Below, one piece after another: positions 47,626-56,935 of a stretch of DNA of 64,000 bases. The DNA is taken from NCBI GenBank assembly GCA_963779325.1, contig CAVZXS010000011.1:434001-498000 (forward strand), in the 5' to 3' direction. Numbering within the stretch: the first letter of the stretch is position 1; each line of letters starts with the position of its first letter. Origin of the DNA: CAVZXS01 sp963779325. Its GTDB lineage: Bacteria > Bacteroidota > Bacteroidia > Chitinophagales > Chitinophagaceae. The notes under the pieces are model-generated. The model saw nothing but the letters and a program-made list of their open reading frames with translations. It was not told the DNA's origin and did not search any database. The position numbers and the translations under genes were made by a program.

Positions 47626-48921
47626 CTACTTCATCAAATACTCTTTCAACTCTTCATAATCGGCTTTTATCAAAACAGATTTTTTTTCTTTGTTCATTAT
47701 ACCGGCTATCGATGCAGGCACAGGTACTTGTATATTTAATACTTCCTCGATACTCTCCGGGAATTTAACCGGGTGCGCCGTTTCCAATACAATTCCTTTT
47801 TCATCTTCCACTTCCTGCTGATATTGCCTGAGTGCCAAATAACCCACCGCACCGTGCGGGTCAAGCAAGTAATTATATTTTCGGTAAACACCTTTCAGTG
47901 TTTGCTTTGTTTCATCATCGGAAATGCTTGTGCTGCTCAATACATTTTTCAGCGAAGCGAAATCTTTATTAAAAATTTCAAGTATGCGTACAAAATTGCT
48001 CGGGTCGCCTACATCCATCGCATTGGAAATGGTAGCTACCGCTTTTTTAGGTTGGTAGTTTTGTGTTTGTAAATATTCGGGTACAATATCATTGGCATTG
48101 CAAGCCGCTATAAAATGTTTTACCGGCAAGCCTGATTTATATGCCATCAACCCGGCGCAAATATTTCCGAAGTTGCCGCTGGGTACCGAAAAAATCGGCG
48201 GATTATTTTTGTCCATCCATTGCTGATAAGCAAAGAAATAATAAAACTGCTGCGGCAACCATCTTGCCACATTAATAGAGTTGGCAGAAGTAAGAAACAG
48301 TTTTTTATTCAAGTCACTATCAGTAAAAGCCTGCTTCACCATTCGTTGGCAATCATCAAAAGTGCCATGTACTTCCAGCGCATGAATATTTTTACCAAGC
48401 GTAGTCAATTGTTTTTCCTGTACACTGCTTACTTTGCCTGCCGGATAAAGAATCACTACATCCACACCGGGTACATCATAAAAACCATTGGCTACGGCGC
48501 CGCCGGTATCGCCGCTGGTAGCAACTAATACCGTTATTTTTTGTTTGGTGTCTTTTACAAAATAACCCAAGCAGCGGCTCATAAATCTTGCTCCCACATC
48601 TTTAAACGCCAAGGTAGGTCCGTGAAAAAGCTCCAATGAAAAAACATTGTCACTTATTTTTACCAAAGGAAAATCAAAATTGACTGTTTCTTTTACAATT
48701 CGTTTTAATTCATCAGCCGGAATAGTGTCGCCTGCATAAGGCTGAATAACTTTGAAAGCAATTTCTTCTTTAGACAAATTATTTATGTCATTAAAAAATG
48801 ATTCAGGCAATACAGGAATGCTCTCCGGGAAATACAAACCTTTATCAGGCGCTTGTCCTTTAATCGTTGCTTCTTTAAAATTTACTTTGGGCGAATTATT
48901 ATTGGTGCTGTAGTAATTCAT
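47626..48921 (-). CDS. thrC: Threonine synthase
   Basis: 431 residues. PLP-dependent enzyme that converts O-phospho-L-homoserine to threonine, the last step of the pathway. The PLP-binding Lys lies in FHGPTLAFKDVGARFMSR; the phosphate-binding loop is ATSGDTGGAVANGFY. N-terminal MNYYSTNNNSPKVNFKEA is typical. It is the last gene of the thrA-thrB-thrC operon, 4 bp after thrB. Confidence 0.96.
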   Translation of the reverse strand: MNYYSTNNNSPKVNFKEATIKGQAPDKGLYFPESIPVLPESFFNDINNLSKEEIAFKVIQPYAGDTIPADELKRIVKETVNFDFPLVKISDNVFSLELFHGPTLAFKDVGARFMSRCLGYFVKDTKQKITVLVATSGDTGGAVANGFYDVPGVDVVILYPAGKVSSVQEKQLTTLGKNIHALEVHGTFDDCQRMVKQAFTDSDLNKKLFLTSANSINVARWLPQQFYYFFAYQQWMDKNNPPIFSVPSGNFGNICAGLMAYKSGLPVKHFIAACNANDIVPEYLQTQNYQPKKAVATISNAMDVGDPSNFVRILEIFNKDFASLKNVLSSTSISDDETKQTLKGVYRKYNYLLDPHGAVGYLALRQYQQEVEDEKGIVLETAHPVKFPESIEEVLNIQVPVPASIAGIMNKEKKSVLIKADYEELKEYLMK

Positions 48922-48925
48922 AAAA

Positions 48926-49903
48926 CTAATCCTTAATTATTTTTACTCCTTCATTATTAATAGTAGTTACATAGGTATGATACGGCAACCCGATTCTGTC
49001 ATATACGCCTTTCATTTCAGTTTCTACCGCTGTCGCCGTTACTTCATCTTTGCTCAGCATAAAGATAGAAGGGCCGCTGCCTGAAATACCGCCGCCTAAT
49101 GCGCCGGCTTCCTTACTTCTTTTCTTCAGTTCATCAAAACCCGGAATTAAAATACTGCGTACGGGTTCTATAATTACATCTTCCAATGAGCGACCGATTA
49201 ATTCATAATCATTTTTCATAAAACCGGCTACAAGACCGGCGATATTTCCCCATTGCCTGATGGCGTCTTTCAGCAAAACTTCTTTTCGTAAAATTTGTCT
49301 CGCATCGGAAGTACGCACTTCTATTTGCGGGTGTACAACTGTTACAAATAATTTGGGTGCGGGGACAGGAATAATATCCAATGGAAATATGGAACGTATT
49401 AATGTAACGCCGCCATAAATACATGGTGCAATATTATCGGCATGTTTTACACCGCTTGCTACTTTCTCGCCGTACATCGCAAAGCGTACCAAATCTTCTT
49501 TCGAAAAAATATTTCCCAGTAAATGATTGGCGGCTACCACAGCACCCGCCGCACTGGCGGCGCTGGAACCAATACCGCTGCCCGGTTTTATATGCTTGTG
49601 AATAGTAATATCAAATCCGATATTCGTTTGCAGCTCATTCATCATTTCCAATAACGGCGCACCCGCTGTATTCTGCGCCGGATCCGACGGTAACTGATAA
49701 CCATCGGCACTTGTAATAACAATCTTTTTTTCGTTCAGCAGTTTTACTTCCATTATGTCATTGGGTTCGTGCAGGCAAAGACCCAACACGTCAAACCCGC
49801 AAACAATATTTGCCACAGTACCCGGGCAGGAAACTTTTACCGATAAAGCTCCGCCGCTATCTCTACTGTCAGGGTGATATTTCTTTTGAATAAGATTGAA
49901 CAT
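48926..49903 (-). CDS. thrB: Homoserine kinase (GHMP family)
   Basis: 325 residues. It phosphorylates L-homoserine with ATP. The GHMP glycine-rich ATP site reads IKPGSGIGSSAASAAGAVVA. Other motifs are PGTVANIVCGFDVLG and GGGISGSGPSIFML. The first 15 residues (MFNLIQKKYHPDSRD) extend beyond the usual N-terminus, so a start closer to SVKVSCPGTVAN cannot be excluded. thrA lies upstream with a 248-bp gap. Confidence 0.94.
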   Translation of the reverse strand: MFNLIQKKYHPDSRDSGGALSVKVSCPGTVANIVCGFDVLGLCLHEPNDIMEVKLLNEKKIVITSADGYQLPSDPAQNTAGAPLLEMMNELQTNIGFDITIHKHIKPGSGIGSSAASAAGAVVAANHLLGNIFSKEDLVRFAMYGEKVASGVKHADNIAPCIYGGVTLIRSIFPLDIIPVPAPKLFVTVVHPQIEVRTSDARQILRKEVLLKDAIRQWGNIAGLVAGFMKNDYELIGRSLEDVIIEPVRSILIPGFDELKKRSKEAGALGGGISGSGPSIFMLSKDEVTATAVETEMKGVYDRIGLPYHTYVTTINNEGVKIIKD

Positions 49904-50039
49904 AATTTATAAAACTGTTTTGACTTTTTTGCGGGAAGTCGGTAAGACTACAAATAAAAGTTTATTAGTTTTAATTCTTTCCTCCCTTCCTCCCTCCCGC
50001 CTTATCGGCTATTAATCAAACAACATTTTTGATATAACC

Positions 50040-50145
50040 TATTGTGTTAAGCTACATGCAAATTGTCAATTATTGACTCTTGCAAATTGCTCATTGCCTG
50101 TTGCCAATTGCTTATTGCTTATTGCCAATTGCTACTTCTGCCAAC
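50040..50145. repeat. Short tandem repeats ATTGCCAATTGCTTATTGC in the thrA-thrB gap
   Basis: Degenerate repeats of CAATTGC and TTATTGC fill the gap between thrB and thrA. They are noncoding and not terminator-like. Confidence 0.45.
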
Positions 50146-50151
50146 ATAACA

Positions 50152-52629
50152 TCAATTCTTCGAAGCTCGTATAATATCTGCAAATACACCGGCAGCAGTT
50201 ACATCGGCGCCTGCACCGGCTCCTTTCACTACCAGCGGTTGCTCGGTATAACGATTGGTATAAAACAACACCACATTATCCTTTCCGTATAAATGATACA
50301 AATCGTGTTGCGGATTGATATGCTGCAATCCAACCGATGCTTTACCGGCGCTGCCATCTGCGGAATTATTATACGATGCGACAAATTTTAATTTGCAATT
50401 TTCTTTTACCGCCGCGTCGTATAATTTTTTAAAATGCGCTTCGTGCTTTTCCATTTCTTTATAAAAATCTTCCACGGTTCCCTGCATGCAACTTTCCGGC
50501 AAAAAAGAATTACACGTAATATTTTCCATTTCCAATTGCTCGCCTGATTCCCTGGCGAGAATCATAATTTTCCGCATCACATCTTTGCCGCTCAAATCCA
50601 ATCTCGGATCGGGTTCGGTATATCCTTCCTCCTGCGCTTGTCGTACAATGGTTGCAAAATTTTTTTCTCCGTTATAATTATTAAAAACAAAATTGAGCGT
50701 ACCGCTGAGTACGGCCTGCATTTTATTCACCACATCGCCGCTGCGCAATAAATCATTCAATGTACCGATGATGGGTAAGCCTGCTCCTACATTTGTCTCA
50801 AACAAAAACCGGCAATTAAATTCTCTTGCAAGGTCTTTCAATTTTTTATAATAATTGTACTCCGCAGATGCAGCTACTTTGTTACAAGCCACTACCGAAA
50901 TACTTTTTTGCAATAACCGGTCATACACTCTCGCCACCTCATCATTGGCAGTTACATCGGCCAATACGCTGTTGCGCAGGTTTTTTTCTTTTATAATATT
51001 GATAAAAGCGTCAAGCTGCATAGGCTGGCCGGCATTCAGTAATTCTTTCCAATTTTTTAAATCAATTCCTTCATCATTAAAAATCATTTTTTTACTGTTG
51101 GCAATACCGGCAATACGAACCTGCAAACCCAAATGCTCCTGTAAATAATTTTGCTGCGACAAAAATTGACCCAGTAATCTTTTACCAACATTACCCGCAC
51201 CTATAATAAAAAGATTGACTTGCTTATAGGTTGTTTCAAAAAATTCTTCATGCAATACGTTGATTGCTTTTTTTACATCGCCCGCGGAAATAACGGCGGA
51301 GATATTTCTTTCGGATGAACCCTGTGCAATGGCCCTGATATTTACACCGTTGCGACCCATTACGCCAAACATTTTTCCGCTGATACCCGGGTGGCTCTTC
51401 ATGTTATCGCCAACCAGTGCGATAATAGCGAGGTTATTTTCTACAACTAACGGTTCTACTTTTTCAGTAGCTATCTCAAACGCGAAAGTACTGTCGATTA
51501 TATTTTTCGCTTTACCCGCATCATCTTCATTAATGGCTACACAAATGGAATGCTCCGAAGAACTTTGCGTAATAAGAATAACATTTATTTTTTCATTACT
51601 TAGCGCTTCAAATAATCTTTTACTGAAACCCGGTATGCCCACCATACCGCTTCCTTCCAGGCTTAACAATGCAATTTTATTGATGCTTGAAATACCGCAG
51701 ACGGTACTGCCCGCAACACCCGCAATATTTTGAATCGCTTCATCGTGTATCACCGTACCCGCATCTTCGGGCTGAAATGTATTTTTTATCCATACCGGTA
51801 TATTTTTATTCATCACCGGTTGTATGGTTGGCGGGTAAATTACTTTGGCGCCGAAATGCGAAAGCTCCATCGCTTCGCGGTAAGATATCTGCGGAATATG
51901 TTTTGCATTGGCTACCAATCTCGGATCGGCAGTCATCATACCGCTTACATCGGTCCATATTTCCAATACGGCAGCATGTAAAGCGCCGGCCAATATAGCC
52001 GCTGTATAATCGGAACCGCCCCTGCCCAATGTAGTAGTGGCTTTTGTTTCATCCGTAGCAATAAAACCGGGTACAATATATAAACCCGCTTTTGTATCAT
52101 TGATAAATTGTTTTACCGTCGCATTGGTTTTTTCAAAATTAACGGCGGCATTACTGAAATTAGCATCCGTAGTAATTAACTCTCTCGCATCTTTCCATTT
52201 ATTATTGGTACCGGCAGCGGTAAAAGCCGCTGAAATAATTTGCGATGAAAGCAATTCCCCGTAACTCACAATTCTATCCTTAGTACGGGGCGATAATTCG
52301 CCCAATAAAAAAATACCGTTGCAGATATCTTCAATTTCGTTGCAGTGTTTTTTTACCATGCTTAATACGCTGCTTTGGTTGGTAATAGGGATTAACGCTT
52401 TTACCGTTTCCAAATGCCGTTGCTCTAATAGCCTTAATTTTTCTTTATATGATTCATCACCGGCAGCGGCTAACGCACCGCTTTGTAATAATAAATCAGT
52501 AATGCCGCCCAGTGCGGATACCACAACTATCGTCGAGTCATTTTGAATTGCTTTTTGAACGATGCTGATTACCTTATTTATATTTTCCGCATTTGCTACC
52601 GATGATCCGCCAAATTTTAAAACCTGCAT
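50152..52629 (-). CDS. thrA: Bifunctional aspartokinase / homoserine dehydrogenase I
   Basis: 825 residues from the ATG at 52629; a longer in-frame reading is rejected because MQVLKFGGSSVANAE is the family N-terminus. Residues 1-about 290 are the kinase (KFGGSSVA; TTLGRGGSDYTAAILAG); about 310-455 are two ACT domains (VILITQSSSEHSICVAINED) for threonine feedback; about 465-815 are the dehydrogenase (LFIIGAGNVGKRLLGQF; TNVGAGLPIIGTLNDLL; GTLNFVFNN; YTEPDPRLDLSGKDVMRK). It provides the first and third steps of threonine synthesis and is the first gene of the operon, controlled by the leader at 52729-52815. Confidence 0.97.
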   Translation of the reverse strand: MQVLKFGGSSVANAENINKVISIVQKAIQNDSTIVVVSALGGITDLLLQSGALAAAGDESYKEKLRLLEQRHLETVKALIPITNQSSVLSMVKKHCNEIEDICNGIFLLGELSPRTKDRIVSYGELLSSQIISAAFTAAGTNNKWKDARELITTDANFSNAAVNFEKTNATVKQFINDTKAGLYIVPGFIATDETKATTTLGRGGSDYTAAILAGALHAAVLEIWTDVSGMMTADPRLVANAKHIPQISYREAMELSHFGAKVIYPPTIQPVMNKNIPVWIKNTFQPEDAGTVIHDEAIQNIAGVAGSTVCGISSINKIALLSLEGSGMVGIPGFSKRLFEALSNEKINVILITQSSSEHSICVAINEDDAGKAKNIIDSTFAFEIATEKVEPLVVENNLAIIALVGDNMKSHPGISGKMFGVMGRNGVNIRAIAQGSSERNISAVISAGDVKKAINVLHEEFFETTYKQVNLFIIGAGNVGKRLLGQFLSQQNYLQEHLGLQVRIAGIANSKKMIFNDEGIDLKNWKELLNAGQPMQLDAFINIIKEKNLRNSVLADVTANDEVARVYDRLLQKSISVVACNKVAASAEYNYYKKLKDLAREFNCRFLFETNVGAGLPIIGTLNDLLRSGDVVNKMQAVLSGTLNFVFNNYNGEKNFATIVRQAQEEGYTEPDPRLDLSGKDVMRKIMILARESGEQLEMENITCNSFLPESCMQGTVEDFYKEMEKHEAHFKKLYDAAVKENCKLKFVASYNNSADGSAGKASVGLQHINPQHDLYHLYGKDNVVLFYTNRYTEQPLVVKGAGAGADVTAAGVFADIIRASKN

Positions 52630-52686
52630 ATACTGTTTATTAGAATGATTGTGTTGAAATAATAGAAACTTTGTTTTTGTGCTGAA

Positions 52687-52739
52687 GGCTTTTGAAGCCC
52701 CGAAAGGTAATATGGAGATGTGCAACCCTTAACGGGTTG
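52687..52739 (-). terminator. Two attenuator-type hairpins in the thr leader
   Basis: CAACCC (52723-52728) / GGGTTG (52734-52739) forms a 6-bp stem that overlaps the leader stop codon. GGCTT (52687-52691) / AAGCC (52695-52699) forms a second stem downstream. The second lacks a long T run, so its terminator role is uncertain; the two could be the antiterminator and terminator pairs, but alternative pairings need folding. Confidence 0.45.
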
Positions 52740-52815
52740 TTGTAATAGTGATAGTTGTAGCTGTAAAAACTACAGGGGAAGAAAAGGAAATAATATTTGT
52801 TGTATGTCTTATCAC
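52729..52815 (-). CDS. thrL: thr operon leader peptide, 28 codons, Thr/Ile-rich
   Basis: GTG at 52815, stop TAA at 52729. The C-terminal half reads FTATTITITTTR and the start VIRHTTNIIS, so 9 codons are Thr and 5 Ile. That is the composition of the enterobacterial thrL attenuator peptide, whose ribosome stalls when Thr-tRNA or Ile-tRNA is scarce. It lies 100 bp upstream of thrA, follows a matching promoter, and overlaps a hairpin. Another frame across this region (SFYSYNYHYYNN) is longer but has no such logic. The peptide is too small for standard gene finders. Confidence 0.75.
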   Translation of the reverse strand: MIRHTTNIISFSSPVVFTATTITITTTR

Positions 52816-52831
52816 TTTTTATTAAGATGTT

Positions 52832-52861
52832 CAAAAGTAAAACCCCTGCGTTATATAACAA
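52832..52861 (-). promoter_or_regulatory. Promoter of the thr operon
   Basis: On the minus strand TTG (52861-52859), 19-bp spacer, TACTTTTG (52839-52832), an exact TTG-N19-TAnnTTTG match. Transcription should start near 52825, about 10 nt before the leader GTG. Confidence 0.7.
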
Positions 52862-53027
52862 TCGTTAGTGATATGATTTTTTTAATAACGACTGTAAGTT
52901 TAGGAAATCATTACACGATGAACAGGAGTTACCCGGCTTTACCGCACGGCATTAAGCTTCTTTTTGTACTTTTACAAACCACGATTGCCTTGCCTCTATT
53001 TTTTTACAGGACAAACTTTTATAATTA

Positions 53028-55606
53028 ATGTATTCGCCATCATCTGCTGCATTAAAGCAGTTTAATAATGAAGTAGGGCTGAAATTTCAGTTGTACAACA
53101 GTTTATTTACGTCGTTACCTTTTCACCGCATTGAAAAGACGGGCATCTTGCTTTCCCTTTTATTAACCATTTGCGAAGACGGTTTTAAGAAAAACCAAAG
53201 CCCCTCACAAATTATTGATGAGTTTTTTGCAAAACATACTTCCATTACCGATGAAAGAGAGAAGTTGGATATGCTTTTCCGGTTTGTACAATATGTAGAG
53301 CGGCAGGTTGTATTATTCGATTCGCTGGAAGACGCCGCCTTTACTAAAATAAATGACATGGGAGGTACAGGTACGCTGAAACATTTGTCGAGCGAAGTAG
53401 CCGTTGCCAATGCTGAAACCAAATTGACAGAAAAGCTAAAAGACTTCTCGGTACAAATGGTATTGACGGCGCATCCTACACAATTTTATCCCGGTTCCGT
53501 GCTGGGTATTATCAATGATATGGCGAAAGCTATTGGTGACAACAATGTGACCAATATAAATATGTACCTGCAGCAATTGGGCAAAACACCTTTTTTGAAT
53601 AAACAAAAACCTACGCCCTACGATGAAGCCGTGAGTTTGATATGGTATCTTGAAAATGTTTTTTATGCCGCGGCAGGTAATATAGTATCTTATTTAAAAA
53701 GTCAATTTGCCGATGCGATGGATGACGGTCACCCGATTATTAAAATGGGCTTTTGGCCCGGCGGCGACCGCGACGGAAATCCATTTGTAAATGCTGAAAC
53801 TACATTGAAGGTAGCTGAAGCATTGCGCGGCTCCATTATAAAATGTTATTACCTGGAAATACGAAGAATGAAAAGAAGGTTGACTTTTAAAGGTGTTGAT
53901 ACGATACTTACCGAGCTGGAGACCAAACTGTATGATAATATTTTTATACCCGGGCATCGTACATCTATTAATACAACTGAAATAACGGATGCGCTGAAAA
54001 AGATTCGTGATATTTTAGTTTATGACCACAACAGTTTGTTTGTGCATTTGGTAAATAACCTGGTTAATAAAGTAAATATATTTGGTTTGCACTTCGCTAC
54101 CCTTGATGTGCGACAGGAAAGCAGTGTACACGGTAAAGTATTACAGGCCGTTGCTGATAAGGAAAATATTTTATCCGCCAACTACAGTTCATTGAGCAAT
54201 GAAGAAAAAATAAATGCACTGACAAAAATTTCTTCACATGCCAATGCGGACAATTATGCTGATATAATAAAAGATACGTTGGACAGTATTACCGCCATAA
54301 AAACCATTCAGCAATACAACGGCGTGGCCGGTTGTCATCGCTATATCATCAGCCAGTGTACAAGTGCCTTGCATGTAATGGAAGTGTACGGGCTTATTTC
54401 TTGCCGGCGGTTGGAAAACAGAATGAACTGAATATTGATATTGTTCCGCTGTTTGAAACCGTAGAAGATTTGCAAAACGCGGCAGACGTTATGAAGACTT
54501 TATATGAAAACGAAACTTATAAAAAGCATTTGCTGAGAAGAGGCAGGCGGCAAACGATTATGCTTGGTTTTTCGGATGGCACCAAAGACGGCGGTTACCT
54601 GATGGCCAATTGGGGTATTTATAAAGCCAAAGAAGAGCTGACAAAAATAAGCCGGCAATATGAAATTGATATTGTTTTCTTTGACGGACGCGGCGGCCCG
54701 CCGGCAAGAGGCGGCGGTAAAACGCATAAGTTTTACGCCTCCATGGGAAAAAATATCGCTAATAAAGAAATTCAATTAACTGTACAGGGGCAAACCGTAA
54801 GTTCCAACTTTGGTACGGTTGATTCAGCTAAATATAATATTGAACAATTGCTGCACGCCGGCATTTCCAATGACATTTTTTCTACAAGAGAAATAACATT
54901 GGAACAACATGAAGAAGTATTGCTTCAGGAATTATCCAAAGAAAGTTTTCAGAGTTATATCAGTTTAAAAGAGCATCCCTACTTTATGCAATACCTGAAT
55001 GAAGTAAGCCCGTTGAAATTTTACAGTGAAACCAATATAGGCAGCCGCCCGGCCAAGAGAGGCGCTGCGGGAAGACTTACGCTAAAAGACCTGCGGGCCA
55101 TTCCCTATGTAGGCGCATGGAGCCAGTTGAAACAAAATGTAACCGGCTATTACGGCGTGGGCAGTGCCTTGCAGGCATTGGATAAACAGGGAAAATTTAA
55201 TGAAATAAAAAACTTGTATACGCATTCATTGTTTTTTAAAACATTGATGGATAATTGCGAGATGGCAATGAAGAAATGCTTCTTTCCGTTGACGGCACAT
55301 CTTTCCGAACATAAAATTTACGGCGAAATATGGCACATGATACACAATGAATTTTTGCTTACACAAAAATATATGTACCGGCTTACCGGTCATACGGAAT
55401 TAATGGCCGACTACCCGGTAGAACAATTATCGATACAAATGCGGGAACGAATTGTACTGCCGCTGAGTACCATACAGCAATACAGCATCAGTAAAATATC
55501 CGCAGCCGAAGAAGCGTTGCGGGAAATGCCGTTGAAAGATTTTTACCAAAAATTAATTATACGCAGCTCATTCGGAATAATTAATGCGGCAAGAAATTCA
55601 GCATAG
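53028..55606 (+). pseudogene. ppc: Phosphoenolpyruvate carboxylase, two frameshifts in one short stretch
   Basis: PEPC makes oxaloacetate from PEP and bicarbonate. The catalytic His lies in MVLTAHPTQFYPGSVL (about residue 149). Other signatures: FWPGGDRDGNPFV, THKFYASMGKNIANKE, FFDGRGGPPARGGGK, TVSSNFGTVDSAKYN and the C-terminal RSSFGIINAARNSA. The frame breaks at 54390-54392 (GGG) and 54415-54418 (AAAA); removing one base of each gives VYGLFLAGGWKQNELNIDIV, which joins the halves. Span 2579 nt is 3n+2, as for two inserted bases. Predicted length is about 858 residues. It is divergent from the thr operon, whose aspartate precursor it can supply. Confidence 0.88.
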
Positions 55607-55660
55607 AAGAACCGGAGCGTACATTTATTCTTTGTACAGCAGTATAAAAATACCTGCAAA

Positions 55661-56116
55661 ATGACAACTTCACTAAAAAGAACAACATCCTATAATTTGG
55701 ATTTTCAAAATCTTGTCAGGCTGCTTGACGCTGATTTAAAATTGCGTGACGGAGAAGATCATTCATTCTATTCTCAATTTAACAAAATAGATAAAATAAA
55801 AAACGCAGTAGTATGTTATGCAGATGATTTGCCTGTCGGTTGCGGCGCATTTAAGGAGTATGATGAAACAACGGTAGAAATTAAAAGAATGTTTGTACAA
55901 CCTGAATTGCGCGGCAGGGGAATTGCGGGGACCATTTTAAAAGAGTTGGAGCGATGGGCCGCTGAAATAAATTATTCATCAGCTGTTTTAGAAACAGGAA
56001 AAAGACAACCCGAAGCCATTGCACTCTATCAAAAAGCGGGTTATACAATAATACCGAATTTCGGGCAGTATGAGAATGTTGAAAACAGTGTATGTATGAA
56101 GAAGGGGATTAGATAA
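55661..56116 (+). CDS. GNAT family N-acetyltransferase
   Basis: 151 residues. The acetyl-CoA-binding motif A is VQPELRGRGIAGTILKELER (Q/R-x-x-G-x-G/A as RGRGIA). The family C-terminus AIALYQKAGYTIIPNF is clear. Substrate unknown. It follows ppc by 54 bp in the same direction and converges on the fucose operon, with 31 bp between the stops. Confidence 0.88.
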   Translation: MTTSLKRTTSYNLDFQNLVRLLDADLKLRDGEDHSFYSQFNKIDKIKNAVVCYADDLPVGCGAFKEYDETTVEIKRMFVQPELRGRGIAGTILKELERWAAEINYSSAVLETGKRQPEAIALYQKAGYTIIPNFGQYENVENSVCMKKGIR

Positions 56117-56147
56117 ATTTATTTCTTCAAATATAAATTTCCATCTC

Positions 56148-56927
56148 TTACAAAGCCCTGTCCAAGTGCGTGTATCCGCCATCTACATGAATTAACTGAC
56201 CGGTTGTATGACTTGATTTTTCAGACAAAAGAAAAGCGACCGTATTGGCGATTTCTTCTGCAGTTGTCATTCTTTTTCCCAACGGAATTTTATCGGTTAT
56301 TTGTTTCAACTTCTCTTCGGGAATATCAAAGGTGTTAATCCAGCTTTCATACAAGGGTGTAAAACATTCGGCTACAATCACTGCATTTACACGAATACCG
56401 TATTTCAATAATTCAACGGCCCACTCTCTTGTCAATGCATTGCGGCCGCCGTTGGATGCGGCATACGCAGAAGTATTACCCTGCCCGGTCTCGGCAGTTT
56501 TAGACCCGATATTTACAATAGTGCCTTTTGTCTTTTTCAATTCGGGTAATGCAAAATGAGCCGTCAAATAATAATGCACAAGGTTCTTGTGCAGCGATGA
56601 CATAAATTTTTCATAACTGCCGCTTTCCAAACCTATGCTGTCGTTTACACCGGCGTTATTTACCAGGCCATCAATACGGTCTGCTTCGGCCACTACTTTT
56701 TTTACGGCTCTTTCACATTCTTCAGGCCTTATTAATTCCGCCGTAATATATTTTGCTTTCCAGCCGGCACTTTCAATTTCTTTTACAGCGGCTTTATTAT
56801 CTTCTTCATTTCTTCCGATAATAAACGGCACGGCGCCTTCTGCGGCAAGTACTTTAGAAATACCCAAGCCGATACCTTTTGCACCGCCGGTAACTATTAT
56901 TACTTTATTATTTAATTGTAAATCCAT
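56148..56927 (-). CDS. SDR oxidoreductase, probable L-fucose dehydrogenase, atypical active site
   Basis: 259 residues. NAD(P) site VTGGAKGIGLGISK, NNAG motif GLVNNAG and the Rossmann fold are typical. In the operon it fits L-fucose dehydrogenase (L-fucose to L-fucono-lactone). The catalytic Tyr lies in SAYAASNGGRNALTREWAVE: the motif reads Y-x3-N rather than Y-x3-K, with codon AAC where Lys is usual. Ser is present in IVNIGSKTAE. The C-terminus ends GGYTHLDRAL. It is the last gene of the operon, 8 bp after the amidohydrolase. Confidence 0.85.
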   Translation of the reverse strand: MDLQLNNKVIIVTGGAKGIGLGISKVLAAEGAVPFIIGRNEEDNKAAVKEIESAGWKAKYITAELIRPEECERAVKKVVAEADRIDGLVNNAGVNDSIGLESGSYEKFMSSLHKNLVHYYLTAHFALPELKKTKGTIVNIGSKTAETGQGNTSAYAASNGGRNALTREWAVELLKYGIRVNAVIVAECFTPLYESWINTFDIPEEKLKQITDKIPLGKRMTTAEEIANTVAFLLSEKSSHTTGQLIHVDGGYTHLDRAL

Positions 56928-56935
56928 TTGTGTTT

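Noticed and set aside
52640..52861. 73-codon minus-strand frame before thrA
   Set aside because: It overlaps the leader in another frame, has no family resemblance, and its Tyr/Asn run is only the frame-shifted reading of the Thr/Ile codons; the 28-codon leader explains the region better.
31029..54431. Programmed +1 frameshifting as the cause of the split genes
   Set aside because: The break contexts share no slippery motif or stop codon, several lie in short homopolymers, and all genes are unrelated; sequencing insertions explain them better.
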